Shown here: positions 7,344 to 16,085 of the stretch, one piece after another | How the letters are laid out: each line of letters starts with the position of its first letter | Position numbering within the stretch: the stretch's first letter is position 1 | From: Blautia sp. | Lineage (GTDB): Bacteria > Bacillota > Clostridia > Lachnospirales > Lachnospiraceae | Direction of reading: 5' to 3' | NCBI GenBank assembly: GCA_022777285.1 | Contig: JALFGN010000084.1 | Location: forward strand, 1 to 44,406 | Length of the DNA: 44,406 nt | Position numbers and translations under genes: made by a program | The notes under the pieces: generated by a model | Told to the model about the DNA's origin: nothing | What the model saw: the letters and a program-made list of their open reading frames with translations, nothing else | Databases searched by the model: none

Positions 7344-8948
7344 ATGGCAGAAATCAATTTAAGTAAGTATGGCATTACCGGAACTACAGAAATCGTGCAT
7401 AACCCTTCTTATGAACTTCTGTTTGAAGAAGAAACAAAACCAGGTCTGGAAGGTTTTGAAAAAGGTCAGGAAAGTGAACTGGGTGCTGTTAATGTAATGA
7501 CAGGTATCTACACAGGACGTTCTCCAAAAGACAAATTCATCGTTGTTGATGAAAACTCCAAAGACACTGTATGGTGGACATCTGATGAGTACAAAAACGA
7601 CAACCATCCGGCTACACAGGAAACATGGGATGCATTAAAGAAAATTGCTCAGGAAGAACTTTCCAACAAAAAACTGTTTGTTGTAGATGCTTTCTGCGGA
7701 GCAAACAAAGATACACGTATGGCAATCCGTTTCATCGTGGAAGTAGCTTGGCAGGCTCACTTTGTAAAGAACATGTTCATCATTCCTACAGATGAAGAAC
7801 TGGAAAACTTTGAGCCGGATTTCGTTGTTTACAACGCTTCCAAAGCAAAAGTTGAAAACTACAAAGAACTGGGACTGAACTCTGAAACAGCGGTTGTATT
7901 CAACATCACAAGCCGTGAGCAGGTTATCATCAACACATGGTACGGCGGTGAAATGAAGAAAGGTATGTTCTCCATGATGAACTACTATCTGCCTCTGAAG
8001 GGTATTGCTTCCATGCACTGCTCTGCAAACACAGATATGAACGGAGAAAACACAGCAATCTTCTTCGGTCTTTCCGGTACAGGTAAAACAACTCTGTCTA
8101 CAGATCCGAAACGTCTCCTGATCGGTGATGACGAACACGGCTGGGATGACAACGGCGTATTCAACTTTGAAGGTGGATGCTACGCAAAAGTTATCAACCT
8201 GGATAAAGAATCAGAACCGGATATCTACAATGCAATCAGACGCAACGCACTGCTTGAAAACGTAACTCTGGATGCAGAAGGAAAAATCGACTTCGATGAT
8301 AAGAGCGTAACAGAAAATACACGTGTATCTTATCCGATCAACCATATTGAAAATATCGTTCGCCCGGTATCTTCTGCACCGGCAGCTAAGAATGTAATCT
8401 TCCTGTCTGCAGATGCTTTCGGTGTACTGCCTCCAGTATCTATTCTGACTCCGGAACAGACACAGTACTACTTCCTGTCAGGATTCACAGCAAAACTGGC
8501 TGGTACAGAACGTGGTATCACAGAACCGACACCAACTTTCTCTGCTTGCTTTGGACAGGCATTCCTGGAACTGCATCCTACAAAATATGCAGAAGAGCTT
8601 GTTAAGAAAATGGAAAAGAGCGGAGCAAAAGCTTACCTTGTAAATACAGGATGGAACGGAACAGGAAAACGTATCTCCATTAAAGATACTCGTGGTATTA
8701 TCGATGCAATCCTCAACGGAGATATCAAAACTGCACCGACTAAGATGATTCCTCACTTCAACTTCGAAGTACCTACAGAACTTCCGGGTGTTGATCCTGC
8801 AATCCTTGATCCTCGTGACACTTATGCAGATGCTTCCGAATGGGAAACAAAAGCACTGGATCTGGCTGACAGATTTATCAAGAACTTCGCAAAATACGAA
8901 GGAAATGCAGCCGGAAAAGCACTTGTTTGTGCAGGCCCTCAGAAATAA
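7344..8948 (+). CDS. pckA: Phosphoenolpyruvate carboxykinase (ATP)
   Basis: A 534-residue ATP-type PEP carboxykinase, interconverting oxaloacetate + ATP and PEP + CO2 + ADP. In gut anaerobes it often runs toward oxaloacetate to feed succinate formation. Diagnostic motifs: [13 protein letters not shown] near the N-terminus, the P-loop [11 protein letters not shown] (about residues 242-252), [20 protein letters not shown] with metal-binding acidic residues, and [13 protein letters not shown]. The length is normal. The start has a modest AGGTAAG ribosome site. It is a monocistronic unit with its own promoter, palindromic leader and terminator. Confidence 0.97.
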   Translation: MAEINLSKYGITGTTEIVHNPSYELLFEEETKPGLEGFEKGQESELGAVNVMTGIYTGRSPKDKFIVVDENSKDTVWWTSDEYKNDNHPATQETWDALKKIAQEELSNKKLFVVDAFCGANKDTRMAIRFIVEVAWQAHFVKNMFIIPTDEELENFEPDFVVYNASKAKVENYKELGLNSETAVVFNITSREQVIINTWYGGEMKKGMFSMMNYYLPLKGIASMHCSANTDMNGENTAIFFGLSGTGKTTLSTDPKRLLIGDDEHGWDDNGVFNFEGGCYAKVINLDKESEPDIYNAIRRNALLENVTLDAEGKIDFDDKSVTENTRVSYPINHIENIVRPVSSAPAAKNVIFLSADAFGVLPPVSILTPEQTQYYFLSGFTAKLAGTERGITEPTPTFSACFGQAFLELHPTKYAEELVKKMEKSGAKAYLVNTGWNGTGKRISIKDTRGIIDAILNGDIKTAPTKMIPHFNFEVPTELPGVDPAILDPRDTYADASEWETKALDLADRFIKNFAKYEGNAAGKALVCAGPQK

Positions 8949-8962
8949 TCATAACAAGAATC

Positions 8963-8991
8963 GAGCGGTACCGAAAGGTGCCGCTTTTTTT
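8963..8991 (+). terminator. Rho-independent terminator of pckA
   Basis: The stem AGCGGTACC / GGTGCCGCT with a GAAA tetraloop (one G-T pair) is followed by seven T residues. Confidence 0.9.
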
Positions 8992-8998
8992 CTCTGAC

Positions 8999-9027
8999 TT
9001 TACAATGTCACTAAATAATGATATATT
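8999..9027 (+). promoter_or_regulatory. Promoter of the HTH regulator gene
   Basis: TTTACA (8999-9004), a 17-base spacer and TATATT (9022-9027). It lies directly after the pckA terminator. Confidence 0.6.
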
Positions 9028-9139
9028 AAAACTAATGTAAAAATCTGATAATAATTCAAGAAGGGAGTAAAGTGAATGATGTGAGGAAAATATGAGAAAA
9101 AAGATTCACATTTTTCACTTTGCAGCAAGGGAGAAGACA

Positions 9140-10603
9140 ATGCCAGAGAAAAACAGATTCAGTAAGTTGCTGGAGTATCTGATGTCAGTGACGGAATTAA
9201 AGAATGCTACATTGGCACAGGAGCTTCAGTATGATGTGTCTTACATCAGCAAATGGATGAGCGGACGTATGCTGCCAGCAGAAAAAACGGAAAAAAAGGT
9301 TCTGGAAGGAATCAGTAAATGCATTGTGGAAGCTGCAGATGAAGAAGCCTGCACAAGCCTGTTATCGGATTATCAGGTAGATGACTGCGAAGAATTGAAA
9401 ATGGCTATTTTTGATAATCTGGAAGCGGAGTGTTCTTATGTAAGGGATCTGCAGAAAAATACCGGCCTGGATGTCGCTCCCAAGACTTTTTATTATCCGG
9501 AACTGACGCTGTCCCAATATGTTTCAAAAATGCGCCACCCGGTTCTGCGGAGAGTACAGTCTCTGGATATTATGGCTGCCATTGATCTGATGGCTATGAG
9601 GCATGAATATCAGCTTCAGATCACCCAGGTGGAAAATGTGCATGTGCCGAAGATGAGGGGCTATCCGGATGTGCGTTATTCTATGTTGATTCATGTGCAG
9701 CCGGAAAAATGGGATTTTATTTACGATACGATTTTTCTGATTCATCTGCTGACCTGCAATACTTATATTAATTTTAATCTTTATGGAGATGAACAGGCAG
9801 CCGGCCGTGTGATTTTTACAGTAAAGGACGACTATGCGATTTCCGGTATGCTGGTAGGTACAGACCGTTGTATGGCAGTCAATGTAAGTGAAGAATATGA
9901 GAACTGCCGGCCGTTGTACCGGAATATTCAGGCCTTGTGCAACAAAGAACGGCTGCTTTTTAAGAAAACGACCATAAAAGAAATGATAGAAAAACATAAC
10001 TATATTCATTCTCTTCTTTCACTGAATCAACGGGGACTTCTCGGTCATATGACGGAACATTTTCTGTCGGATGAACTTTTTGAAGAGATTCTGGAACAAT
10101 TGTCAGAGAGCGGGAAATTAATGGCAGAGCCGGAAGCATTGCGCAGCATCCAACGATTGAGTCGAAATATTATGCAGGAGTCACATATAAAGATTCTTAT
10201 TTACAAAACTGCTTTTTATAATCTGGTGGTGAACAATGAACTGGATTTTTATAATCATAAAGTACGTCTTACAGTAGAGCAGCGTTCCCGCTATCTGGAG
10301 CATATCCTTTCTTTATATAAAGAGAGGGAGAATCTGGAAATCCGGCTGATCAACGGACGGTTTGTGGCAGATTTTGAATATAGCGACAGCCAGTGTGTTT
10401 TCCTGAGTGATACGATTTCCTATTTGCGCCTGGAAGGAGAAGTGAATAATATTCTGCTTATCAATCGTTCCGATATGAGAAAGATTTTTGAAGAATCCTT
10501 TGAGGCTTTCTGGAACTATGACGAGGAAGTCGTGGAACGGGACAGAACGATCGTCGAGGCTTATATGCAGCATGTGATTCGGGGAATTCATCTGGTAGAG
10601 TGA
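9140..10603 (+). CDS. Large HTH regulator with uncharacterised C-terminal sensor region
   Basis: A 487-residue protein. Residues about 5-50 look like a helix-turn-helix of the lambda-repressor class (LLEYLMSVTELKNATLAQEL, YDVSYISKWMSGRMLPAEK). The remaining ~430 residues match no family I know; they are soluble and mixed alpha/beta, without transmembrane segments or recognisable catalytic motifs. I chose ATG 9140 (GGGAGAAGACA ribosome site); an upstream ATG at 9092 would add 16 residues rich in His, Phe and Lys and also has a fair AGGA site. It stands alone after the pckA terminator and is followed in the same direction by an AMP-forming ligase, so it may regulate that gene. The function is not established. 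Confidence 0.6.
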   Translation: MPEKNRFSKLLEYLMSVTELKNATLAQELQYDVSYISKWMSGRMLPAEKTEKKVLEGISKCIVEAADEEACTSLLSDYQVDDCEELKMAIFDNLEAECSYVRDLQKNTGLDVAPKTFYYPELTLSQYVSKMRHPVLRRVQSLDIMAAIDLMAMRHEYQLQITQVENVHVPKMRGYPDVRYSMLIHVQPEKWDFIYDTIFLIHLLTCNTYINFNLYGDEQAAGRVIFTVKDDYAISGMLVGTDRCMAVNVSEEYENCRPLYRNIQALCNKERLLFKKTTIKEMIEKHNYIHSLLSLNQRGLLGHMTEHFLSDELFEEILEQLSESGKLMAEPEALRSIQRLSRNIMQESHIKILIYKTAFYNLVVNNELDFYNHKVRLTVEQRSRYLEHILSLYKERENLEIRLINGRFVADFEYSDSQCVFLSDTISYLRLEGEVNNILLINRSDMRKIFEESFEAFWNYDEEVVERDRTIVEAYMQHVIRGIHLVE

Positions 10604-10664
10604 TGTTCGATTTGCATCTGTTATTTAGAATAAATAAACAGTATGTTTTTTTAAAAATTCCAGA

Positions 10665-10681
10665 TGAATCACATTTATTCA
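10665..10681. promoter_or_regulatory. TGAAT-N7-ATTCA inverted repeat, possible operator
   Basis: A 5-bp inverted repeat 45-60 bases upstream of the ligase -10 box and just after the HTH regulator gene. It could be an activator site for that regulator, but this size of repeat also arises by chance. Confidence 0.2.
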
Positions 10682-10722
10682 AAATTCTTCCATATGAGTC
10701 CCATGCATTCCTGTTGCCCTTA

Positions 10723-10731
10723 TGCTATACT
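10723..10731 (+). promoter_or_regulatory. Extended -10 promoter of the ligase gene
   Basis: TGC-TATACT is an extended -10 element. No good -35 hexamer lies 17 bases upstream, which suggests dependence on an activator. The transcript would start near 10738, about 43 bases before the ATG. Confidence 0.4.
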
Positions 10732-10780
10732 GAGGCAGTCGAAAAAACGAAAGCAGAAGTAAGCATAAGGAGCTATGATT

Positions 10781-12556
10781 ATGAATACAAATACAAATTT
10801 AACAGGAAAACCAAGTGTAGATCGTCCATGGATGAAATTTTATCCGCCGCAGGTGGCAAATATGGAAATCCCGCAGTGTACGTTGACAGAATATCTGAAG
10901 AATTGTTGTCCGGGGAGTGATATAGCAGCTATGCATTATTATGGTGCAGATATTATCTGGAGTACGATATTTGAAAAAGCAGAGGCAGCGGCACGTTCTT
11001 TACGGGCACTGGGATTTGGAGAAAATGATCAGATTCCGGTATTTCTTTCTTCTGTGCCGGAGTTTATTTATCTGTTGCTGGCAGCAGAGAAGATCGGTGC
11101 ATCCCTCCTTTGCAGAGATAACACGATTGAAGAAAATGTAGAAGCAGTACAGAAATCCGGTGCAAAGGCAATCATTGCCCACGATTATCTGTCACAGAGC
11201 GATCTGGAGATGTATTTATCCGGAAGTGCTGTGGAGAAAGTGGTTCTTGTAGATGCCTGTCAGTCCTGCAGCCGGGCAGATATGCCGGAATATATTCAGA
11301 AATCTCTGGACAGCAGATATTCTGCAAAAAATGCAGAAGGTCCGGCTACCATGAACTGGGATGAATTTCTTGCACTTGGAGAAAGCTACACAGGTACAGT
11401 AGAGGCTTTGAAAGATTACAACCGTCCGCTGTTCCGCGCTTATACCAGTGGTTCGACCGGTCCATCCAAACAGGTGATTCATTCTGCGCATACCATGATT
11501 GCAGTCGTGCACCAGATGAACTTCTATGCAGGATCCGGTCAGTTCCGTCCGACCTGGATGCTGGCATGTCTGCCGCCGGCGCTGGTAGCAGTTGTAGTAT
11601 CCGGACTTCTGATGCCTTTGTCATCCAATAAACTGCTGATTCTGAATCCGTTCTGTGCACCGGAAGATATTGACCTGGAAATGATGCGTTATCGTCCGAA
11701 TTCCTGGATGATGATCCCGATGTTTGTGGCGTTTCTCGTGCGCAATGGACGGATTACCGATGATTACGATATGTCTTATCTGCTTGCAGCCGGTGTGGGA
11801 TGTGAGGCATGTAACAACAAAGAAATGAAGAATTATCAGAAATTCCTGAAGGATCATAACTGCAATGCACGGTTTACTACCGGATATGGATGCAGTGAAG
11901 CAGGTTCTAATATGACTCTGCCGATGATGCCTTATGCTATGGAAAACGGAAGTGTGGGTGTTCCGCTTCCGGTTGATATCATCAGTATTTTCAAAGCAGG
12001 AACTCACGAGGAACTTGGCTATAATCAGATGGGAGAAATCTGCAAATATGGTCAGGGGAATATGTTAGGATATGATGATCCGGAATCTACAGCAAAAGCT
12101 TTACAGATGCATGAAGATGGAAGAGTCTGGTTACATACAGGGGACATGGGTTATATGACCGAAGATGGTGTGCTTCATGTACTCACGAGAGGAAAATCTC
12201 CTCGTCATGGAGGCGGTGATCTGGCTACTCTTCTTATGGAAAATATTGTGGCAGATGCAGATATTGAGGGCATCAAAGATGAGTTTTTTGTAATTATTCC
12301 GGATGAGAAATATCCTGGCCGTTTCCTTCCTTATTTATATGTGATTCTGGAAGATGGATATACAGTAGAAGACATTGCAGATCAGGTATATGAATGCCTG
12401 GATCCTTACATGCATCCGGTTGACATCTTTGAACTTCCGGAACGTCCGTTCTTCCATTTTAAAACGAACCGTGTGGGGCTGTCACAGAAACTAATAGCCG
12501 GAAGAAAGATCAGGAACATAAAAGAAAAAATGGATACACGTACAGCAAGAGGATAA
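10781..12556 (+). CDS. Divergent AMP-forming acyl-CoA synthetase/ligase family protein
   Basis: A 591-residue ANL-superfamily adenylate-forming enzyme. Core motifs are visible: RAYTSGSTGPSKQVIHS (ATP phosphate loop, normally followed by PK), TTGYGCSEAGSN (A5) and HTGDMGYMTEDG (A7). The hinge region RGKSPRHGGGDLATLLMENI departs from the usual RxKDxIKxxGxxI, and the C-terminal catalytic-lysine motif is atypical (FKTNRVGLSQKLIAGRK instead of PKTxxGKxxR). It probably activates a carboxylic acid as acyl-AMP; substrate and acceptor cannot be told. ATG 10781 is chosen because AAGGAG sits 8 bases before it; ATG 10775 is too close. It is followed by a strong terminator and preceded by an HTH regulator with which it may form a functional pair. 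Confidence 0.75.
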   Translation: MNTNTNLTGKPSVDRPWMKFYPPQVANMEIPQCTLTEYLKNCCPGSDIAAMHYYGADIIWSTIFEKAEAAARSLRALGFGENDQIPVFLSSVPEFIYLLLAAEKIGASLLCRDNTIEENVEAVQKSGAKAIIAHDYLSQSDLEMYLSGSAVEKVVLVDACQSCSRADMPEYIQKSLDSRYSAKNAEGPATMNWDEFLALGESYTGTVEALKDYNRPLFRAYTSGSTGPSKQVIHSAHTMIAVVHQMNFYAGSGQFRPTWMLACLPPALVAVVVSGLLMPLSSNKLLILNPFCAPEDIDLEMMRYRPNSWMMIPMFVAFLVRNGRITDDYDMSYLLAAGVGCEACNNKEMKNYQKFLKDHNCNARFTTGYGCSEAGSNMTLPMMPYAMENGSVGVPLPVDIISIFKAGTHEELGYNQMGEICKYGQGNMLGYDDPESTAKALQMHEDGRVWLHTGDMGYMTEDGVLHVLTRGKSPRHGGGDLATLLMENIVADADIEGIKDEFFVIIPDEKYPGRFLPYLYVILEDGYTVEDIADQVYECLDPYMHPVDIFELPERPFFHFKTNRVGLSQKLIAGRKIRNIKEKMDTRTARG

Positions 12557-12564
12557 CATACAGA

Positions 12565-12606
12565 AGAGATGGAAGAAGTGATTTGCATCATACTTCCATC
12601 TTTTTT
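12565..12606 (+). terminator. Rho-independent terminator after the ligase gene
   Basis: The stem AGATGGAAG / CTTCCATCT (12567-12575 with 12593-12601) extends inward through AAGTGAT/ATCATACTT with one bulge and is followed by a T run. Confidence 0.85.
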
Positions 12607-12619
12607 CTATGTGAGGAGA

Positions 12620-12648
12620 TTGACAAAAGAGACAGAATCACGTACACT
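12620..12648 (+). promoter_or_regulatory. Promoter of the first exopolysaccharide operon
   Basis: A perfect TTGACA -35 (12620-12625), a 17-base spacer and TACACT (12643-12648). It lies between the preceding terminator and the first glycosyltransferase, and is the only clear promoter ahead of the eight-gene unit ending at 21556. Confidence 0.65.
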
Positions 12649-12699
12649 TGTCTGTATGTACAGGAATGAAATTTAGAAGTAAGAAGGAGTGTCCGGAAT

Positions 12700-13815
12700 T
12701 TGAAGATTGCAATGATCGGGCAGAAACAGGTTCCCTCAAGAGCCGGAGGAATTGAGGTTGCAGTGGAAGCGCTGGCTGTGCGGATGGTCCCAAAGGGACA
12801 TGAGGTAACTCTGTACAATTATCGAAGACACTGCAGAGATGGGAAAAAAATATATAGATGGGATTATAAGGGAGTTCATATCTGCGAAGTGCCTGTGATG
12901 AATGTGAGGGGCTGTGCAGCTGTCATGGGCTCCCTGTTTGCCACCATATTGGCAATATTTGGAAGATATGACTGCATTCATTATCATGCAGAGGGGCCTG
13001 CGCTTATGACTTTTTTGCCGCATCTTCTGAGAATCCGGACTGTTGTGACCATACATGGATTGGACTGGCAGAGAAGTAAATGGGGGAAATTTGCTTCCTG
13101 GTATCTCAGACAGGGAGAAAAGATAGCAGCAGCCTGTGCGGATCAAATTATTGTGCTGAGCAGAGCGATGCAGAAGTATTTTCTGGATACTTATAACCGG
13201 GAGACGGTTCTGATACCAAATGGAATTGAAAAGCCGGTGAAGCGGGAAGCAGCTGTTATTACAGAAAAATGGAATCTGAAGAAGGACAGTTATATCCTTT
13301 ATCTGGGAAGAATCGTGCCGGAGAAAGGGCTGGAAAGTCTGATTCAGGCATTTAGAAAGGTACAGACAGACAAGAAACTGGTGATTGCCGGAGGACCTTC
13401 CGATACAGAAGCATTTTATCAGGAATTGCAGGAAAAAGCGAAAAAAGATGAAAGAATTCTTTTTACCGGGTTTGTGGAAGGGACGGTTCTGGATGAACTC
13501 TATTCCAACAGTTATTTTTATTGTCTGCCATCAGAGCTGGAAGGTATGCCGATCAGTCTTCTGGAGGCAATGAGTTACGGAAATTATTGTTTGTGTTCGG
13601 ATATACCGGAATGTGCGGAAGTGATGAGCGCGTTTGGCGGCATGTTTCATAAAGGCAATACAGAAGATCTGCGTGAATGGATGCAAAAGCTTTGCCAGGA
13701 ACCGGAACTGATCGAAAAAGGAAGACAACAGGTCAGCAATTTTGTGTGCAGTAAGTATAATTGGGATGAAAGTGCAGATAAGACATTGGACCTGTATCAA
13801 TCTCATAAGAAATGA
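12700..13815 (+). CDS. GT4-family glycosyltransferase with DUF1972-type N-terminus
   Basis: A 371-residue GT-B glycosyltransferase. The N-terminus MKIAMIGQKQVPSRAGGIE resembles the DUF1972 domain found in rhamnosyltransferase-like capsule enzymes. The C-terminal GT4 domain has LYLGRIVPEKGLESL, a GGPSD loop and the EX7E-type PSELEGMPISLLEAMSYG. It would add a sugar to a lipid-linked repeat unit on the cytoplasmic membrane face. The start is TTG, supported by AAGGAG 10 bases upstream. It is the first gene of the exopolysaccharide operon. Sugar specificity cannot be read from sequence. Confidence 0.85.
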   Translation: MKIAMIGQKQVPSRAGGIEVAVEALAVRMVPKGHEVTLYNYRRHCRDGKKIYRWDYKGVHICEVPVMNVRGCAAVMGSLFATILAIFGRYDCIHYHAEGPALMTFLPHLLRIRTVVTIHGLDWQRSKWGKFASWYLRQGEKIAAACADQIIVLSRAMQKYFLDTYNRETVLIPNGIEKPVKREAAVITEKWNLKKDSYILYLGRIVPEKGLESLIQAFRKVQTDKKLVIAGGPSDTEAFYQELQEKAKKDERILFTGFVEGTVLDELYSNSYFYCLPSELEGMPISLLEAMSYGNYCLCSDIPECAEVMSAFGGMFHKGNTEDLREWMQKLCQEPELIEKGRQQVSNFVCSKYNWDESADKTLDLYQSHKK

Positions 13816-13827
13816 AGGTTTAAAGAT

Positions 13828-15030
13828 TTGAGAATTTTGATGGTGAATAAATTTCTGTATCCTGCCGGGGGAGCAGAGACGTATTTGTTTCAACTGGGAA
13901 AATACTGGGAAGAACAGGGAAATGAAGTGGAATATTTCGGGATGGAACATCCGGATAATAAAGTGGGAAATCGTTGGAATTTATATACCAGATCGATGGA
14001 TTTTCACAGAAAGGGAATTTTTGCCAATGTGACAAATCCTTTTCGTATTGTTTATTCCAGAGAGGCAAAGAAGAAAATGGGAAAGATCCTGGAATGTTTT
14101 CGGCCTCATGTGATACATATCCACAATTTTAATTATCAGCTGACGCCGTCTGTCCTGTTGGCCGTAGAAGCATACCGAAAAAGAACCGGCAGGAAGGTAC
14201 GTGTGGTGTATACGGCACATGATTCGCAGCTGGTATGTCCCAATCATTACATGTATCGGCCGAAAGGAAATCAGGTCTGCGATGCATGTCTGCATGGAAG
14301 CTTTTTTCAGTGTGCGCAGGGACGATGTATTCACGGATCATTTCTGAGAAGTCTGCTGGGGTCTTTGGAGGCTGTTTATTGGAATTGGCGAAAGGTTTAT
14401 AAGAGTTTGGATGTGATTATCTGTCCTTCTCTTTTTATGAAGAGACAGTTGGACACCAATCCCGATTTTGCAGGAAAGACGGTCCGGCTCTGTAATTTTG
14501 TGGAACCGGTAAAAGAAGCGGAAAAGAAAAAGGGAAGTTATGTACTGTATTTTGGACGATATTCGGAGGAAAAAGGAATTCGTACGCTTTTACAGGTTTG
14601 TCGGGAACTTCCGCAGATTCCTTTTGTTTTTGCAGGAGGCGGTCCCCTGGAGGCATTGACAGAGGGAATTCCCAATGTGAAAAATATGGGGTTTCTAAGT
14701 CAGGAGCAATTGGATCCGGTGATCCGTGGGGCACGGTTTTCCATCTGTCCTTCGGAATGCAATGAAAATTGTCCATTTTCGATTATAGAAAGCATGATGC
14801 ATAAAACACCGGTTCTCGGTTCTGATCGCGGAGGAATTCCGGAACTGATTGAAACGGGGCATACAGGCTGGCTGTTTTCGGCAGGGGAGAAAGAGAAATT
14901 AAAGGACAGTATCGTCCGTATCTGGAACAGTGAGGAGCCGGAGAGATTTGAAGAAGCATGTGGGAGAAAATCCTTTGATTCTCTGGAAACATATGCAAAG
15001 AAACTATTACAGTGGTATCGGCCCCGATAA
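13828..15030 (+). CDS. GT4-family glycosyltransferase
   Basis: A 400-residue GT-B enzyme. The N-terminal acceptor domain starts MRILMVNKFLYPAGGAETY. A mid-region with cysteines (VCPNHYMYR, VCDACLHGSFFQCAQGRC) recurs in a capsule GT4 subgroup and may bind metal. The donor domain has LYFGRYSEEKGIRTLL, FAGGGPLEAL and CPSECNENCPFSIIESMMHK (EX7E motif). The start is TTG with a GAAGG site upstream, 12 bases after the previous gene. It acts in repeat-unit assembly with its neighbours; donor sugar and linkage are unknown. Confidence 0.87.
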   Translation: MRILMVNKFLYPAGGAETYLFQLGKYWEEQGNEVEYFGMEHPDNKVGNRWNLYTRSMDFHRKGIFANVTNPFRIVYSREAKKKMGKILECFRPHVIHIHNFNYQLTPSVLLAVEAYRKRTGRKVRVVYTAHDSQLVCPNHYMYRPKGNQVCDACLHGSFFQCAQGRCIHGSFLRSLLGSLEAVYWNWRKVYKSLDVIICPSLFMKRQLDTNPDFAGKTVRLCNFVEPVKEAEKKKGSYVLYFGRYSEEKGIRTLLQVCRELPQIPFVFAGGGPLEALTEGIPNVKNMGFLSQEQLDPVIRGARFSICPSECNENCPFSIIESMMHKTPVLGSDRGGIPELIETGHTGWLFSAGEKEKLKDSIVRIWNSEEPERFEEACGRKSFDSLETYAKKLLQWYRPR

Positions 15031-15047
15031 AGGAGGAAGCAGAGGGC

Positions 15048-16085
15048 ATGACAGAACAGATAGATTTTGTTGTTTTATGGGTGGATGGAACGGATCCCGA
15101 TTGGCAAAAGGAGCGGGCATATTATATTTTAAAAGAGAAGGACAACGGCAGTACATCCAATCGGTACAGAAACTGGGAGTTGATGCAGTACTGGTTCCGT
15201 GGCGTAGAGCAATTTGCATCCTGGGTGCACCGTGTCTTTTTTGTGACAAATGGTCAGATCCCAAAATGGCTGAATGTGAAGCATCCCAAACTGAGAATTG
15301 TCCTTCATGAAGAATACATTCCAAAGCAGTTTCTCCCTACCTTTAATTCGAATGTCATTGAGCTCTGGCTGCATCGGATTCCGGACCTTGGAGAACAGTT
15401 TGTACTATTTAATGATGATATGTTTCTGACAGCACCGGTCTGTCCGGAGGATTTTTTTCAGAAGCGTATGCCTTGTGATTCTGCACTGATGGATATTGCG
15501 ACAGCTCCGCATCCAAAGGATTGTTTTCCCCACATGATGATCAATAATTTTGCAGTGATCAATCAGCATTTCCGGAAAAAAGAAGTGATAAAAAGAAACC
15601 TACATAAATTTTACACTTTAAGGTATGGAGTTGATCTGCTGCGCAATGTGTGTCTGGCGCCATTTCGTTATTTCTCCTGTTTTCGGGATTCTCATTTGCC
15701 TTCTTCTTATTTAAAAAGTACGTTTGTGAAAGTGTGGCAGGAAGAAGGAGAAATACTGGAACGCTGTTCACAAAATCGATTCCGGTCAAAAACAGATGTG
15801 ACGCATTGGCTGATGAAATGCTGGCAGATCTGTGAGGGAAACTTTGTTGCCCGCAGCACCGGATGGGGACATCATTTTGAATTGTGGGAAGATGATGTGG
15901 AGCAAATCTGTCATTGCCTGGAAACAAAGAAATATCGGGCAGTCTGCTTAAATGACAGCAAAGAAGAAATTGATTTTGAGGAGATTCGGAAAAAACTGAA
16001 AGACAGTTTTGAAAGACTGTTTCCGGAACCCTCATTGTATGAAGAGACGGGAGTGAGGGGAAAGACATATGAAATCGGTGACTGA
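15048..16085 (+). CDS. Stealth-family capsule sugar-phosphate transferase
   Basis: A 345-residue Stealth protein. The four conserved regions are visible in order: IDFVVLWVDGTDPDW at the N-terminus; RNWELMQYWFRGVEQFASWV with VFFVTNGQIPKWL and QFVLFNDDMFL; MMINNFAVINQHF; and a C-terminal segment. Stealth enzymes move hexose-1-phosphate units to build phosphodiester-linked capsule chains and share a fold with the GlcNAc-1-phosphotransferase of animals. It implies that this polysaccharide contains sugar-phosphate linkages. ATG 15048 follows AAAGGAGG; an ATG at 15012 would overlap the preceding gene. Its last 17 bases overlap the next gene. Confidence 0.9.
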   Translation: MTEQIDFVVLWVDGTDPDWQKERAYYILKEKDNGSTSNRYRNWELMQYWFRGVEQFASWVHRVFFVTNGQIPKWLNVKHPKLRIVLHEEYIPKQFLPTFNSNVIELWLHRIPDLGEQFVLFNDDMFLTAPVCPEDFFQKRMPCDSALMDIATAPHPKDCFPHMMINNFAVINQHFRKKEVIKRNLHKFYTLRYGVDLLRNVCLAPFRYFSCFRDSHLPSSYLKSTFVKVWQEEGEILERCSQNRFRSKTDVTHWLMKCWQICEGNFVARSTGWGHHFELWEDDVEQICHCLETKKYRAVCLNDSKEEIDFEEIRKKLKDSFERLFPEPSLYEETGVRGKTYEIGD

